A stretch of 64,000 nt of DNA, from the NCBI GenBank assembly GCA_963930655.1, contig OZ005611.1, positions 19,269,001 to 19,333,000 on the forward strand. Direction: 5' to 3'. This document shows positions 49,301 to 59,504 of the stretch, piece by piece. Below the pieces are notes generated by a model that saw nothing but the letters and a program-made list of their open reading frames with translations, made no database searches and had not been told where the DNA came from. Positions within the stretch are counted from its first letter, which is position 1, and every line of letters starts with the position of its first letter. The translations under genes and the position numbers were made by a program. This DNA is from Myrica gale. Its lineage: Eukaryota; Streptophyta; Magnoliopsida; Fagales; Myricaceae.

Positions 49301-52300
49301 TGAAGCGGTGGCAGTCCTTTCATCAGTCAAATGTCAATGGTGCGGCACGTAAGTTTGTGTTAAGTATATAGTAGGTTTTTGTCTTGTTTAGGCATTTGGT
49401 ATCCTGACTCCTTCACTGTTATGAAGTTTCTCAGCATCTCAAATGTCAAGTTTATAGTTCACCAGGGAGGAATAGGAACACAAGAATCACAGACATATGC
49501 TTGTTTATTTGCCTAAGCGGGTTGCCTATTGACTAAAAAAAGGAGTAGTTACACTAATTGCGACAAAATGCAGTAACCTTTTCTTTTCAAAATTGACCTC
49601 ATCTTAGTCTTGGCACTGCATTTTTAATCTCTACCAGATGATAATACAGTCCTTGCATCGATTAATGCTGTGATTCCAAAGGAATTTGTTATTTTATTTC
49701 ACAAAACATGGGAAGAATAGATATTAAATTTCATTAAATTCGAATGTTACATTTATGGTACGTTTAATGAGAAAATTTGATGTTTTTTAATTGTTCTGGC
49801 AGCTAAAAAAACTAGATACTGATTCAGATTGCAATGGCTTAATGGCAGTGTGCAATAGATTTGGTCAGAATGTACCTGTTAGTCAACTTAATTTTGGTGC
49901 ATCTCAGGCTACGTTTTTTTTCCCCCTTCTGGAGACTTCAGTGGAGTCAAAGTCATGTACTTGGGTTCAAATATTAGCTAGTCAGCTTCATATACTTGGT
50001 GTCTTGCTAGGTAATTGGAATTATTTATGGTTGCTGTGTCAGTAATTGCTCAGATGTCCCAAATTTAGATTTCCGTGCAATTTATAACTTTACAAAGCTC
50101 AAGATTTACCATAAAAGGGGTTGGCTGGAAGTAGGTTCATTCCTGGATTTAGAATTACCTTCTAAAGCCAGTTGCCTTATGCCGGTCATTTGGGTCTTTT
50201 GTTTCTGAGCTATGCTGATTATCATTTGACAGATATACTTCTCTTCAAATTTCTTTCTATATGTTTGCCTTTCTGCCAGATTATGGAAACCAAAGGTTTT
50301 TGCTTCTAAATTCTTTCTAGTTCTCTCAGGAAAAATTTGAGCACCACTTTTTTATCCAGTAGTTTGGCAGAGTTGTTTAGGTATACCCCAGCATTGAGCA
50401 AAGAGAATCAAAGACTCGTGTTCTTTTATTTTCAAGGAGTATCCACTGTGCTAGTGCCTAAGGAAACATTATGATCTAGACTTATAGTCGCCACTGTTGA
50501 AATGAATGGCTCAAAATAAGAACAACAGAGAGTTGGCTCTTTCTAGGCTTGAAGTGATTTCTTACCAGAAATAGAATATGCATAGAAGTAACAGCAATGA
50601 TTGTTAAATATGAGTGAATGTGTATGCCTATTAAAATAGTCATTTTACTCCTTACATGGGATAGATACTGATGCGGAATATAGGGGAGAAATAGGAATTA
50701 GATAGAAAACTCAAAAAAGAATAGGGAAGAAGAGAAGAAATAAGTCAAGGAGAAGGGGGAACAAAAGGCAGCAGCCAATAAACTTTATTATCTCAGTCTA
50801 ATTGATTTAAGGTTCTCATCAACCTTAAATAGAGAACAAAGGTCATAAGCAAACCCTAAAAGCCCATGGGCCAAAACTTAATAAAGCATAATAACTCCTA
50901 GTCTATTAAAATATAAATCACAACTAAATAAACTAAAACAAGTAAATTAAATGAATGTCCCCATTAACTCTCCCTAGGTGGGAAAAACTCGACCCTGTCG
51001 AGTAAAACAAAACAAGACGAAATCATAACTCGCAAGTACCCAATCACAAACTAAGTGGTTGTGCACTCTTCTTCTTCGCACGCTTATAGACTCGTATCAG
51101 TTGAGGTCTGAATCGAGTGTCCCCGGGGTGAGAAGAACTCGACTTTGGCGAGAGAAGATCCTGATGACTTCTGTAAATCTCCAACATGTCGGGATCAAGT
51201 TGTTGGAGAATATCTCGAGTAATCCAAGTGCATTCAGAATCCGGTTTATTTACCCAGCGAACAAGGAAACGCTGAACCGCTCCATCTGTAGTGAACACAA
51301 CCTGCTCATCTAGAATAACATCAATTTTATCTACGAGTGCAGGAAGATAAGGTAATGGTGCAGGGGTAGGAATAAGCTCAGGGTCAGGCGTAGTGGTGTC
51401 AAGAAAAGGATCATCTGGGAAGCTGGGAGGGCCTTTGTAAGCAATTAAGTCCTCAACATTGAAAGTATGATGAAAACCAAAGTGAGATGGAATATCAATG
51501 ACATATGCATTAGGTCCAACCTGCTTCAAAATTTTAAAAGGACCAGCACTACGAGCCTGCAATTTGGAGGCGAGTCCAGAAGGACGCCGTTTTGATCGAA
51601 TTCAGATCATACATAATCCCCAATATTAAATGCAACATGTTTTTTATGTAAGTCAGCTCGAAGTTTATATGATGCATTACATGCTTCTAGACCTTTATTG
51701 ATCTAAAGATGCAAGTCATGAAGATGATGCGCAAATGATTCAGCAGTTATAGAGACACTAGCATAGGGAGACATGGGAATAAGGTCTATAGGTTTCCTAG
51801 GCTTATAACCATGCACAACCTCAAAGGGACTCACACCGATAGATCGATTCACGGAATTGTTATAAGCAAATTGAGCAGTAGGGAGGATCAAGTCCCAATT
51901 CCTAAGGTTTTCCTAGACTAGGTATCTCAATAAGTTGCCCAGACTACGATTGACAACTTCGGTTTGGCCATCTGTTTGTGGATGGTATGCAGTGGAGAAT
52001 TTTAGTTTAGTGCCAACCATATGCCAGAGAGTCCTCCAAAAGTGACCAGTGAAACGAACATCGCGATCAGACACAATAGTTTTGGGAAGACCATACAACT
52101 TAACAATTACCGCAAACACAACCGACTCCCCTACCAGATCTCGCTCAAACTCCGAGCTGATAATATTTAACCCCTTGTCTACAACTGTCTTGGAGTGATG
52201 GACATCAACAGGTTTTGAGGGAAGAGGATTAAGGAGAGAATCTTTTTTTCCCTTGTACAAAAATGAACAAGAGTTGGAGCGACCACGTATGGTCACATTC

Positions 52301-55300
52301 AAATCGAACAACCATGGGCGACCAAATATAACATGACCTACATCTATAGGGATAACATCACCATATTTGATCTTTGTACTCTAGAAACTGAATGGGCACC
52401 AGACATCGTTCCTTCACTGCTATGGAGGAAGTATCGACCCACGAGACACGATAGGGGTTCGGGTGTGGGATTGGTGGTAACCCCTGACGAGAAACAGTAG
52501 TAGCAGAAACTGCATTAATACAACTTCCACTATCTATAATGACCTTACAACCCTTATCATTGATTTTGATAAAGGTATGAAAGATAGCATGACGACTCCA
52601 GTCATCAGCATCTTTGGGCTGGGTAAAGACACAACGAACAACACCCAACCGGGAGATGTCGGGGCGCAGGGTTGAACTAAACCTAAAAGGGATAGTTCTA
52701 ATACAACCTATAGTAACATCATCAACTTCACCTAAATCATTAAACTTGTCAATCGGAGGCTCGTAAACTTGTTCGACTATGTGATCCTCATCACACATGC
52801 TAGGATGTCCCTCAAGGACCAAAGACCTACTGGGACAACTAGCTGACATATGGCCAAAACCCCTACAATTAAAACATTGCACACGAGAGTTAGTATGAGG
52901 AGCATCAATGGTCTTTCCTTAATATCCCGGACAAAGGGCGCACTAGGAGGGGGAGGTCCTAACACAGATTTAGGTTGTGAGGGGGAAGGCTGAGGAACAA
53001 AAGGACGAGTGTCGCCACGTTTTCCAAAAGGAGTCCTAGTAACCAACTCATAGTCTTGAACTAGAGTGTAGGCATGATCGAGGGTGGAGACTCCTCTAAG
53101 GACAAGCTCTCTCTTAAGGTCATCATGTAAACCATGTCGAAATCGACTCAACGTCATAACCTCATCCTCAACAATGTGACAACGCATCCTAAACTCATCA
53201 AATTGGGTCACATACTCAGTTACAGATCTGTTACCTTGCCGAAGGGCATTCCACTGATCTAACAAATTTCCCATATAAGATTGGGGAATGTATTTTTCTT
53301 GAAGACGACACCCAAGTTCCAACTGGAGGCGCATGACTCCTCAGAAGGAGATCTTCTACACTCTCCCAATAAAGTTGAGCATTACCAACTAACTTCATAC
53401 TAGCAAATTGCACTCGCCTATTCTCAGACACTGCATACCACTCAAAGAAACGATCCATATCCCTAATCCACTGAGTATAAACGTGGGGATCTAAAGAGCC
53501 GTCAAAGGTAGGGGCATCTAGCTTAATGGTCTTGAAGAGTTGCTCCTCGTGACGTGGAGGAGACTCATTACCACGAGCGTAGTGATCTCGCTCTCGCTCG
53601 TAATCCCTATTTCTACGGTCGCGCCTATCTCTATCTCTTCTATCACGATGACGTCTATTATGGGGCACATCAGAATACTCAGCGTCATTTTGATGACCCG
53701 CGACCTCTAAGGTCTCAACCCTCGTAGCTAGGTCTCTATTTTCTTGACGAGCTGTCGTTAGGTCAGCTTAGACAGCACCTAACTGAGTGGTCAATTGCGT
53801 TATTTGTTGGGTCAAGGCCTCAAATTGGGTAGGGTCCATGGTTGGGTCAACGGAGCTAAGGTTGACTATACGACCGCTACGCAAATGCATGCAACACCCA
53901 CCTAAAAATGCAATTGAGATCAATAAACCACCGATGCAATTGAATGAAAAAATAAGAACTTGAGCAAAAATTAGATTTTGGCTTTGGGGATTAGAAAAAT
54001 CCAAAATGTGCAGACAAGTAGTGCTAAATTTCAAAAAAATTAAAGCAAGGACTAAACACAATGTACCAAAATTCACTACTAAGGCAAACAAGCATGCAAT
54101 GATTCAATAAAGGTCAATATACGCTATTTTTTTTTTCACCGTACGAAGCAAACGAGTAAAGATAATGTATGAGGACGAATATCGGATAAAACGAAAGTGT
54201 GAAAAATAACCCGTCGAAGAAAGTGTTGTCCCCCTTGAATCTGATCCAAAAATGTAGCAAAAGTGTCAAACATGAACTGGATCTGGGAGAAAACACCGAG
54301 AGGAGTTGAATTTCAGCCTGAAAATGCAAAACTCGGCTGGAACCGGATGTATTTCGGCCGGAACCGAAAAATATCGACCAGAACCGGGAATATCTGCCGG
54401 AATCGCTAAAACGGGTGGCTGCCGGCGGCAGAACGAAGCGGGCTTCACCTATGTGGATCGAAAATCATGTAGAAACTAAAATATAGGCTCAGTTCTGGAA
54501 AAATTACGACGAAAAACAATGAAACCACTTGGGACAGATCTAGATCGTCGGAAAAAGGGCAAACAGCGGCAGCCGGAGCTCCGGGGAACGTCGGCAATCA
54601 ACTCACACACCAGAGAACACCAAGAAACCAAAACACATCAATGGGCAATTTTGTGGGATGTATAGCGTCGAACAACCAAAGAAACGGGAAAAGAAACAGG
54701 AATTTCGCTTTGATGCGGAATATAGTGGAGAAATATGAATTAGATAGAAAACTCAAGAAAGAATAGGGAAGAAGAGAAGAAATAAGCCAAGGAGAAGGGG
54801 GAAACACACTTTGAGTGCAAAAAGCAGCAGCCAATAAACTTTATTATCTCAGTCTAATTGATTTAAGGTTCTCATCAACCTTAAATAGAGAACAAAGGTC
54901 ATAAGCAAACCCTAAAAGCCCATGGGCCAAAACTTAATAAAGCATAATAACTCCTACTCTATTAAAATATAAATCACAACTAAATAAACTAAAACAAGTA
55001 AATTAAATGAATGTCCCCATTAGATACTATGTTTACATTTTCTGAATCTAAAGTCTCCCTCATTCTCAAATTGAATTGCTTTTCCATTGAGTTTTTCACA
55101 TTCTCTAAAGCTATATTGAAACATGTCTTATGTTGCCAGATTCATCAATTGTCTTTCAGTCCTCATACAGATGCCAAGGGGATTATGGATCTTGTCAAGT
55201 TTCTGTCCCCTAAGCATGTGATCCTAGTACACGGTGAGAAACCTAAAATGGCTACACTCAGAGGAAGAATATGTTCGGAGTTGGGGATTCCATGTGTTGA

Positions 55301-55919
55301 TCCTGCAAACAATGAGACAGTTTGCATTCCTTCAAAGCATTGTGTGAAAGCAGAAGCCTCGCACACTTTTATCCGAAGTAGCTGGAGTCCAAATTTCAAG
55401 TTTTCTGAAAGCAGTTCAGAAAGTGAATCTGATTCGCTTTTGAAAGATAGAAAATTCATTTCACGGCTGCAGGTAACCGATGAAAGGGCAGCGGAAGGGA
55501 TCTTGGTTGAGGAAAAAAGTAAGAAAGCAAAGATTGTTCACCAAAACGAGCTTCTTCTCACCTTGGGACAAAGAAAGCATGAGGTTCGGTTTGCTTATTG
55601 TTGGCCCATGAAAGTTCGCAACTTAGAACAGACCAAAGCAACAAATCTACCTTCATCCAGCAATGCGTTTCGTATGGTGTATGTAAAACTTTCAGATGAA
55701 CTTTCCGGCGGCAACATTCAGGATTTTGGTGAACATCTTCAAGTGGAATCATTTCAAATATCCATCTGTCTGAAGGACAAGTGCCCTTACAGAATAATTG
55801 ACAGTACTGGAAATGAATCTGAAACAGTGTTCTTGTGCTGCTCTTGGTCAGTAGCAGATGAGAAGCTTGCATGGAAGATTATCTCAATATTGGAGAATTT
55901 CAACTGTGGAACTCATTGA
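31312..55919 (+). CDS. CPSF73-II: Cleavage and polyadenylation specificity factor 73 kDa subunit II (CPSF3-II), INTS11-like
   Basis: Thirteen exons: 31312-31336, 31415-31592, 31703-31775, 32639-32756, 35776-35849, 37664-37800, 39175-39238, 40138-40203, 41123-41192, 41502-41606, 47290-47431, 49021-49117 and 55140-55919. All introns are GT/AG, and the exons join without a stop into 642 residues, close to the roughly 610 of the Arabidopsis homologue. The protein is a nuclear zinc-dependent RNA endonuclease of the metallo-beta-lactamase/beta-CASP family, which cuts 3' ends of RNA. Visible motifs: IMFDCG, HFHLDH (split by intron 2), AGHVLGA, TGDYN, ISESTY, a beta-CASP core with [14 protein letters not shown], and FSPHTDAKG. 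Oddities: introns total over 22 kb and hold five LINE copies or fragments and one Ty3 element, and the usual TPGM reads TPGW. The start is the first ATG and gives the conserved N-terminus [18 protein letters not shown]. Confidence 0.93.
33295..33575 (+). mobile_element. 5'-truncated LINE in intron 4
   Basis: Flanked by exact direct repeats AAAATCTCTCAGGGTGGTT (33,276-33,294 and 33,576-33,594; the leading As overlap the poly-A tail). The 3' end AATAAGATTGGCTTACTTAT plus A run is typical of plant L1 elements here (compare 38,074, inverted). The first 45 bp match the ORF1 end of the LINE at 35,221, then it passes straight to a 3' untranslated region, with ORF2 absent. Confidence 0.75.
33780..35480. 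mobile_element. Rearranged LINE with head-to-head halves
   Basis: 33,780-34,740 on the minus strand encodes the N-terminal half of LINE ORF1 ([19 protein letters not shown]), matching plus-strand 42,370-42,800. 34,741-35,290 on the plus strand encodes the following part ([22 protein letters not shown]), matching 44,100-44,340. A remnant of the endonuclease start (PRILSW) follows at 35,295. The pieces are consecutive in the LINE but the 5' piece is inverted, the geometry left by twin priming. RT is missing and the right edge is uncertain. Confidence 0.65.
38070..39050 (-). mobile_element. LINE 3' fragment in intron 6
   Basis: Poly-T at 38,074 marks the 3' tail of a minus-strand insertion. Going inward it encodes the ORF2 C-terminus with the zinc-binding reverse-transcriptase-associated domain ([19 protein letters not shown], within 38,327-38,593) and [10 protein letters not shown] (38,139-38,330). 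Frames are broken. No EN or RT core is present. Confidence 0.8.
41873..42230 (-). mobile_element. LINE 3' tail fragment in intron 10
   Basis: A poly-T start, then minus-strand [13 protein letters not shown] and [18 protein letters not shown], the same ORF2 C-terminal end as at 38,139-38,330 and 45,660-45,830. It is 5'-truncated, and the right edge is approximate. Confidence 0.7.
42300..45896 (+). mobile_element. Internally deleted LINE in intron 10
   Basis: Order of parts: ORF1 N-terminus (42,350-43,140, [20 protein letters not shown]), an ORF1 C-terminal part (43,640-44,370), the start of the apurinic-type endonuclease (44,371 on, [13 protein letters not shown]), then a jump near 44,770 to the region after RT ([13 protein letters not shown]), the zinc-binding domain ([19 protein letters not shown], 45,440-45,500) and a 3' tail ending in As at about 45,893. 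RT is entirely absent. A 107-bp tandem duplication at 43,074-43,287 breaks ORF1. Several other frameshifts. Not functional. Confidence 0.8.
45897..46117. mobile_element. MITE, right part
   Basis: Reads, inverted from its right end, GGGGTAATGTCATAATACGCCCC, the family of 22,686-22,995. Only one end is present. It abuts the LINE poly-A tail. Confidence 0.45.
50669..50966 (-). repeat. 3' LTR of the Ty3/gypsy element, 298 bp
   Basis: Near-identical to 54,711-55,022. It lacks a stretch of about 14 bp around ACACTTTGAGTGCA present in the other LTR. LTR differences are few by eye, indicating a fairly recent insertion. Confidence 0.9.
51044..53668 (-). pseudogene. Ty3/gypsy gag-pol, broken
   Basis: Minus strand, in order: an Arg/Asp-rich gag N-terminus and the retrotransposon gag domain (53,668-53,231, then another frame 53,334-52,777), a CCHC knuckle ([14 protein letters not shown]), an aspartic protease motif ([11 protein letters not shown], near 52,540), a linker, then a jump near 52,105 into integrase ([30 protein letters not shown]), the integrase C-terminus and a chromodomain-like end ([16 protein letters not shown], near 51,200). 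The first catalytic Asp of integrase and all of RT/RNase H are gone, and stops lie between 51,913 and 51,562. It cannot move on its own. Confidence 0.85.
54711..55022 (-). repeat. 5' LTR of the Ty3/gypsy element, 312 bp
   Basis: Partner of 50,669-50,966. It carries an in-frame ATG at 55,011 that stays open into the last CPSF73-II exon. Confidence 0.9.
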
Positions 55920-56183
55920 GTATATCACAATGTCAATCAATTTATGACTAATCCAGCATAGAGGAATCACCTAATAGGGTCTGATTCCCGAGTCAGTTTT
56001 GTCAGTATTTTATAGTTCCTATGATTGGATAGCTGAGCTAATAGAACTTGATTGTGGTCCTTGTAACAACTTCAATGGTTTTTTTAACAACTTCAATGTA
56101 GAATCAGTTTTTTTTTTCGCTGAAATAGTGAGGAAGATAACAAACATGCAAGCAGCAGTGTAAAGTAGTATAGTTGTTCATAG

Positions 56184-56189
56184 AATAAA
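56184..56189 (+). terminator. Candidate poly(A) signal of CPSF73-II
   Basis: AATAAA 265 bp after the stop codon, in an AT-rich stretch. A weaker AATAAA lies near 56,280. Plant signals are loose, so the site is only a candidate. Confidence 0.35.
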
Positions 56190-56667
56190 AAATATAAACA
56201 GAAGAGGTTGACTGTTTTGTTTATGCGCCAAAATTTTGGGATATGAGAATTGGTGAAAAAGTGAAAATATGAATGATTTGAATAAATTTTAAACATTTAT
56301 TAGAGTGAAAAACAATAATTTGACGAAGATAGAGATTATTTTAGAATTATTTTATTAAGCCAAAATTTTAGCGCACAAACCCAAGCATGTTGCTTATTTT
56401 GAGTATGTTGGATTGCTGAAGTGGTCTAGCTAACCGTCAAAGTTTATGGCTAACTATATTGCCGGTCATCGTTTACTTATTGCATCATGTTGAATGCTAT
56501 ATGTATGTAGCTAGCTTGACATAGAATTTAGGCTTGATTAACTTCTATAAGATCGAGTTGGATTGAATAAATTCTTATAAGCAGAATTTGAAGAAGAAAG
56601 CTAAAAATATTATTCCTTTTATCCCCTAAAAAAAGCACTACTATTATTTTTAGGGAAATTATGGTTA

Positions 56668-57092
56668 GGTTTGTTTTGGTTTTGAAAAGTTTTGTTTATA
56701 ATGATTAAAAAAAATTTTGAAATATGTTTTTTTAGGTGTTTGTGAGAATGGAGTCCATAAAAATGATATTTGAAAAGAGAATTTTTTAATTTATTATTTG
56801 GAGAATGTGAGTAAAATTAAGTTTGGAAAACAAATTGTAAGAGAAATTTATATGGATTTTTTAAATATTTTTTAGTTTTGTGTTGTTTTTTACTGAAATT
56901 GCGAGTATGATTAATGACATGTTTGTTTGTTCAAAATTATGGGGTTCAACCTTTCCAACAAAACAAACATACTTCAAAATTTCTAATTTTTACGCACTTC
57001 AAATTTTTCACAAACCCTAATAAACTTTAACATTCAAAAGATTCTTAAAATTTTGAGAATATTCTCCAAAATTTCGGTAAACAAACATAACC
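56668..57092. mobile_element. AT-rich MITE, about 425 bp
   Basis: Inverted ends GGTTTGTTTTGG on the left and, inverted, GGTTATGTTTGTTT on the right, flanked by TA (TTA left, TAA right). The interior is AT-rich and resembles other GTTTGTTT-ended copies in the window. Confidence 0.5.
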
Positions 57093-57216
57093 TAAATATA
57101 TTGAAGATTGAAATGTTTTTTTTTAAATAAGTTTTTAAAATAAATAACTAAAAAAAAAGAAGAAGATACCTTTACGCGTTGAACTGTTCGAGATGTCTTA
57201 AGTTTTCAGCTACCCA

Positions 57217-57409
57217 CACGCGTGGCAATGATCCCAAAGTACTTGGGCCAGAGTATTTTCTAGGACTGGTAAATTGTAGTCTGTCAAGTATGCTGCGGCA
57301 CGTGCGGTATGTAGTCGGTTAAAGTCCGACAAACTCCACACGTGACGCTCATTCACGTTGAATTCTAGGTGAGAAAGATTTGAAAAGCATCGTATATGCT
57401 GGTCACGTG
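57217..57409. promoter_or_regulatory. Cluster of CACGTG and CACGCGTG palindromes
   Basis: CACGCGTG at 57,217, CACGTG at 57,299, 57,339 and 57,404: three G-boxes and one CGCG-type palindrome in 190 bp. Such sites bind bZIP and bHLH factors. No gene starts immediately downstream; the nearest is 3.4 kb away at 60,792. Confidence 0.35.
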
Positions 57410-57977
57410 GCACCCCGACGGCACCTGCCAGTTCAAATCGCCCACCAGAAAACTAAAGCTTGTTCTTTTTCCCACGAGGAAGCGACAGCGCCGCAGCACG
57501 ACATCTCAGAGATTCGTGGACGCTGTCGATTTACGTAGTCACTTAGCATACAACTTAGGTTGAAGAATGTATGTCCATCTTCTGCCCAACAAATAGACGA
57601 CGCATCTCACGTACACAACCATGTATCTTTAAGAGCTTAGAAACAATTATTATATCTTATACTCTCTAGCTATTATACCTTCCTCCAAATTCTATATATC
57701 CTAAAATTTGGACTCCATATTCTCAATAGGTTTGAATTTTGCAATACTATGTCTCAATTTAACTGTTAGAATTGTGATACGTATAATATTTTTAATTAAT
57801 TTTACTTGTAAGTTCTTAACATAGATTAAAATTTAATTTAACTTATCAATAATTTTGAGTATAAAAAGTGTTAGGTTTGGTTGGAAGTATAAAAGAATTG
57901 TAAGGACATTTACATAAAATTCCTTGTGAACGTGCACTTCATCTTATATTACAAAATTATGTTATAATTTATTGTCT

Positions 57978-58103
57978 AAACAATTAATTGTTTTTGTAAT
58001 TTGAACTTGAATGACATTTAGCACAAAAATAGTTGAGTGTAAACAATTAATTGTTTTTTGTAATTTGAACTTGAATGACATTCAGCACAAAAATAGTTGA
58101 GTG
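57978..58103 (+). repeat. Two-unit tandem repeat, period 63 bp
   Basis: AAACAATTAATTGTTTTT begins both units (57,978 and 58,041). The units differ by one inserted T and one substitution. It abuts the hAT element. Confidence 0.8.
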
Positions 58104-58497
58104 GGATTGATCTTCCTTTCTCTTTACATGAGAAAAACATGTATTTATGTCATACTCATGGGCGGATCCAGGGGGTGCGGGCGGGGGCGGCCGCCCCCAC
58201 TAGCTCCAAAAATTATTTGCAATTTTTTTTTTTGGTTATTAAGAAACAGGCCCCCCACTGGCCCAACTGCCCCGGCCTGCTTCCAAGGCCTGTGGGGGCG
58301 GGACTGGGCCAGCGGGGGCACACCCACTGGCCCAGTCTATGTGGCGTAATTGCTTAATTTTTTTAAATCAGAGGGTGAAATGACGCCGTTTCACTCTCTG
58401 ATTTTTTTTTTAAAAAAAATTACTCACGCATGTCTCTCTCACTCTGCGATCTCTCTGTGTCTCCTTCAGTCCTCCCACCTCAGTAGTCCCCACACCT

Positions 58498-58755
58498 CAA
58501 CAGTCCCTCTCATTGGTTCATTATCACTTTAACTGCACTAATACATAAATTATGTAGGTCCTCACTAATTTATCATTTGCCAATTAGAAAGGAAGTACAG
58601 AAATACTGTTTTTTTATTAATCTAATTATTACTCAACAGTCCCTCTCACTGATCCATTATCACTTTAACTGCACTAATACATAAATTATGTAGGTCCTCA
58701 CTAATTTATCATTTGCCAATTAGAAAGGAAAGTACATAAATACTGTTTTTTATTA
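58498..58755 (+). repeat. Two-unit tandem repeat, period about 136 bp
   Basis: CAACAGTCCCTCTCA starts units at 58,498 and 58,634. The copies are nearly identical over about 120 bp and lie inside the hAT element upstream of its transposase start. Confidence 0.8.
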
Positions 58756-58929
58756 ATATAATTTATTACTGAGGTTATTTTTTAACTAGAAATAGCTGAG
58801 TGAACCAATACTTTTTGACAGAAGGAGATTTCTTATCTTCATATTCATCAAACTCCATAATTATTGATGCGTGTTAATAATTGTCTTCGTCATATACTGA
58901 TGGGCATTTTGTTTTGTTCTTTTTAGATA

Positions 58930-59330
58930 ATGGATAGATTGTTGATAAAAAAAAGTCACGAAGCATGGAGTCGTCTAATACTCCTAATGTGACTACTACT
59001 TCTAATGAGGATTATAGTTCAAAAAGATATCGCCCTTTGTTGAGTTCGGATGATATTATTTCGGACCTAGTGTTGCGTAAATCTATTGACTTGTGCAGCA
59101 CAGACCACACTTGCTATAATTAAAGATATTGGGGATGAATTTTTTTGTCTTATGGTTGATGAGTCTCGAGATAGTTCAGTGAAGGAGCAAATGACAGTGG
59201 TTTTGAGATATGTGAACAAAAGTGGATAAGTGATTGAACGGTTTCTTGGTTTCGAACATGTTACTGACACATGCTACCAATCTTTAAAAACTGTAATAGA
59301 TAAATTGTTTGCAAGACACGGGTTATAAAT
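58930..59330 (+). pseudogene. hAT transposase (DUF4371 type), truncated
   Basis: ATG at 58,930 gives MDRLLIKKSHEAWSS with a Ser/Thr-rich tail. After about 170 bp the frame shifts, and from 59,095 it reads AIIKDIGDEFFCLMVDESRD, then VKEQMTVVLRYVNKSG, a stop, and VIERFLGFEHVTDT. These are the conserved start of the catalytic region of this hAT subgroup, including the Asp in VDESRD. Most of the protein is deleted. Confidence 0.8.
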
Positions 59331-59504
59331 TGTTTCTTGGTATGGATAAGTGTATTTTCATTATTTTTAATGTTTTTAGTTCTTAATTTGCGATATTGTA
59401 ATTTTAAGACACTTTTTACATTACGTGGAATTTTTTTTTTGGTCATTTTCCTTAGAAATTCGACCCCACTCATTCTATATTCTAGATACGCCACTGGTCA
59501 TACT

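Larger units (their letters stand above)
50669..55022 (-). mobile_element. Ty3/gypsy chromovirus-type element, RT deleted, in intron 12
   Basis: Two LTRs (50,669-50,966 and 54,711-55,022) and perfect 5-bp target duplications GATAC (50,664-50,668 and 55,023-55,027) define the insertion. On the minus strand the element runs from the right LTR to the left: gag, zinc knuckle, protease, integrase end, chromodomain-like end, a purine tract (CTAGGGAGAGT) next to the 3' LTR. Read on the minus strand the LTRs begin TA rather than TG. The primer-binding site was not recognised. RT, RNase H and the first half of integrase are missing. The insertion lies 113 bp before the acceptor of the last CPSF73-II exon. 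Confidence 0.9.
58157..59496 (+). mobile_element. hAT transposon, deleted, 1,340 bp
   Basis: Perfect 8-bp target duplications GTCATACT (58,149-58,156 and 59,497-59,504). Ends are CATGGGCGGATCC and, inverted, CAGTGGCGTATCT. The interior has a GC-rich start, a tandem repeat, and a broken transposase of the TTF-zinc-finger/DUF4371 kind. The dimerisation domain is missing. Confidence 0.85.

Noticed and set aside
55011..55139. Protein start for the last CPSF73-II frame
   Set aside because: This stretch is LTR and intron end. The acceptor at 55,139 and the conserved residues from [12 protein letters not shown] fix the exon start at 55,140.
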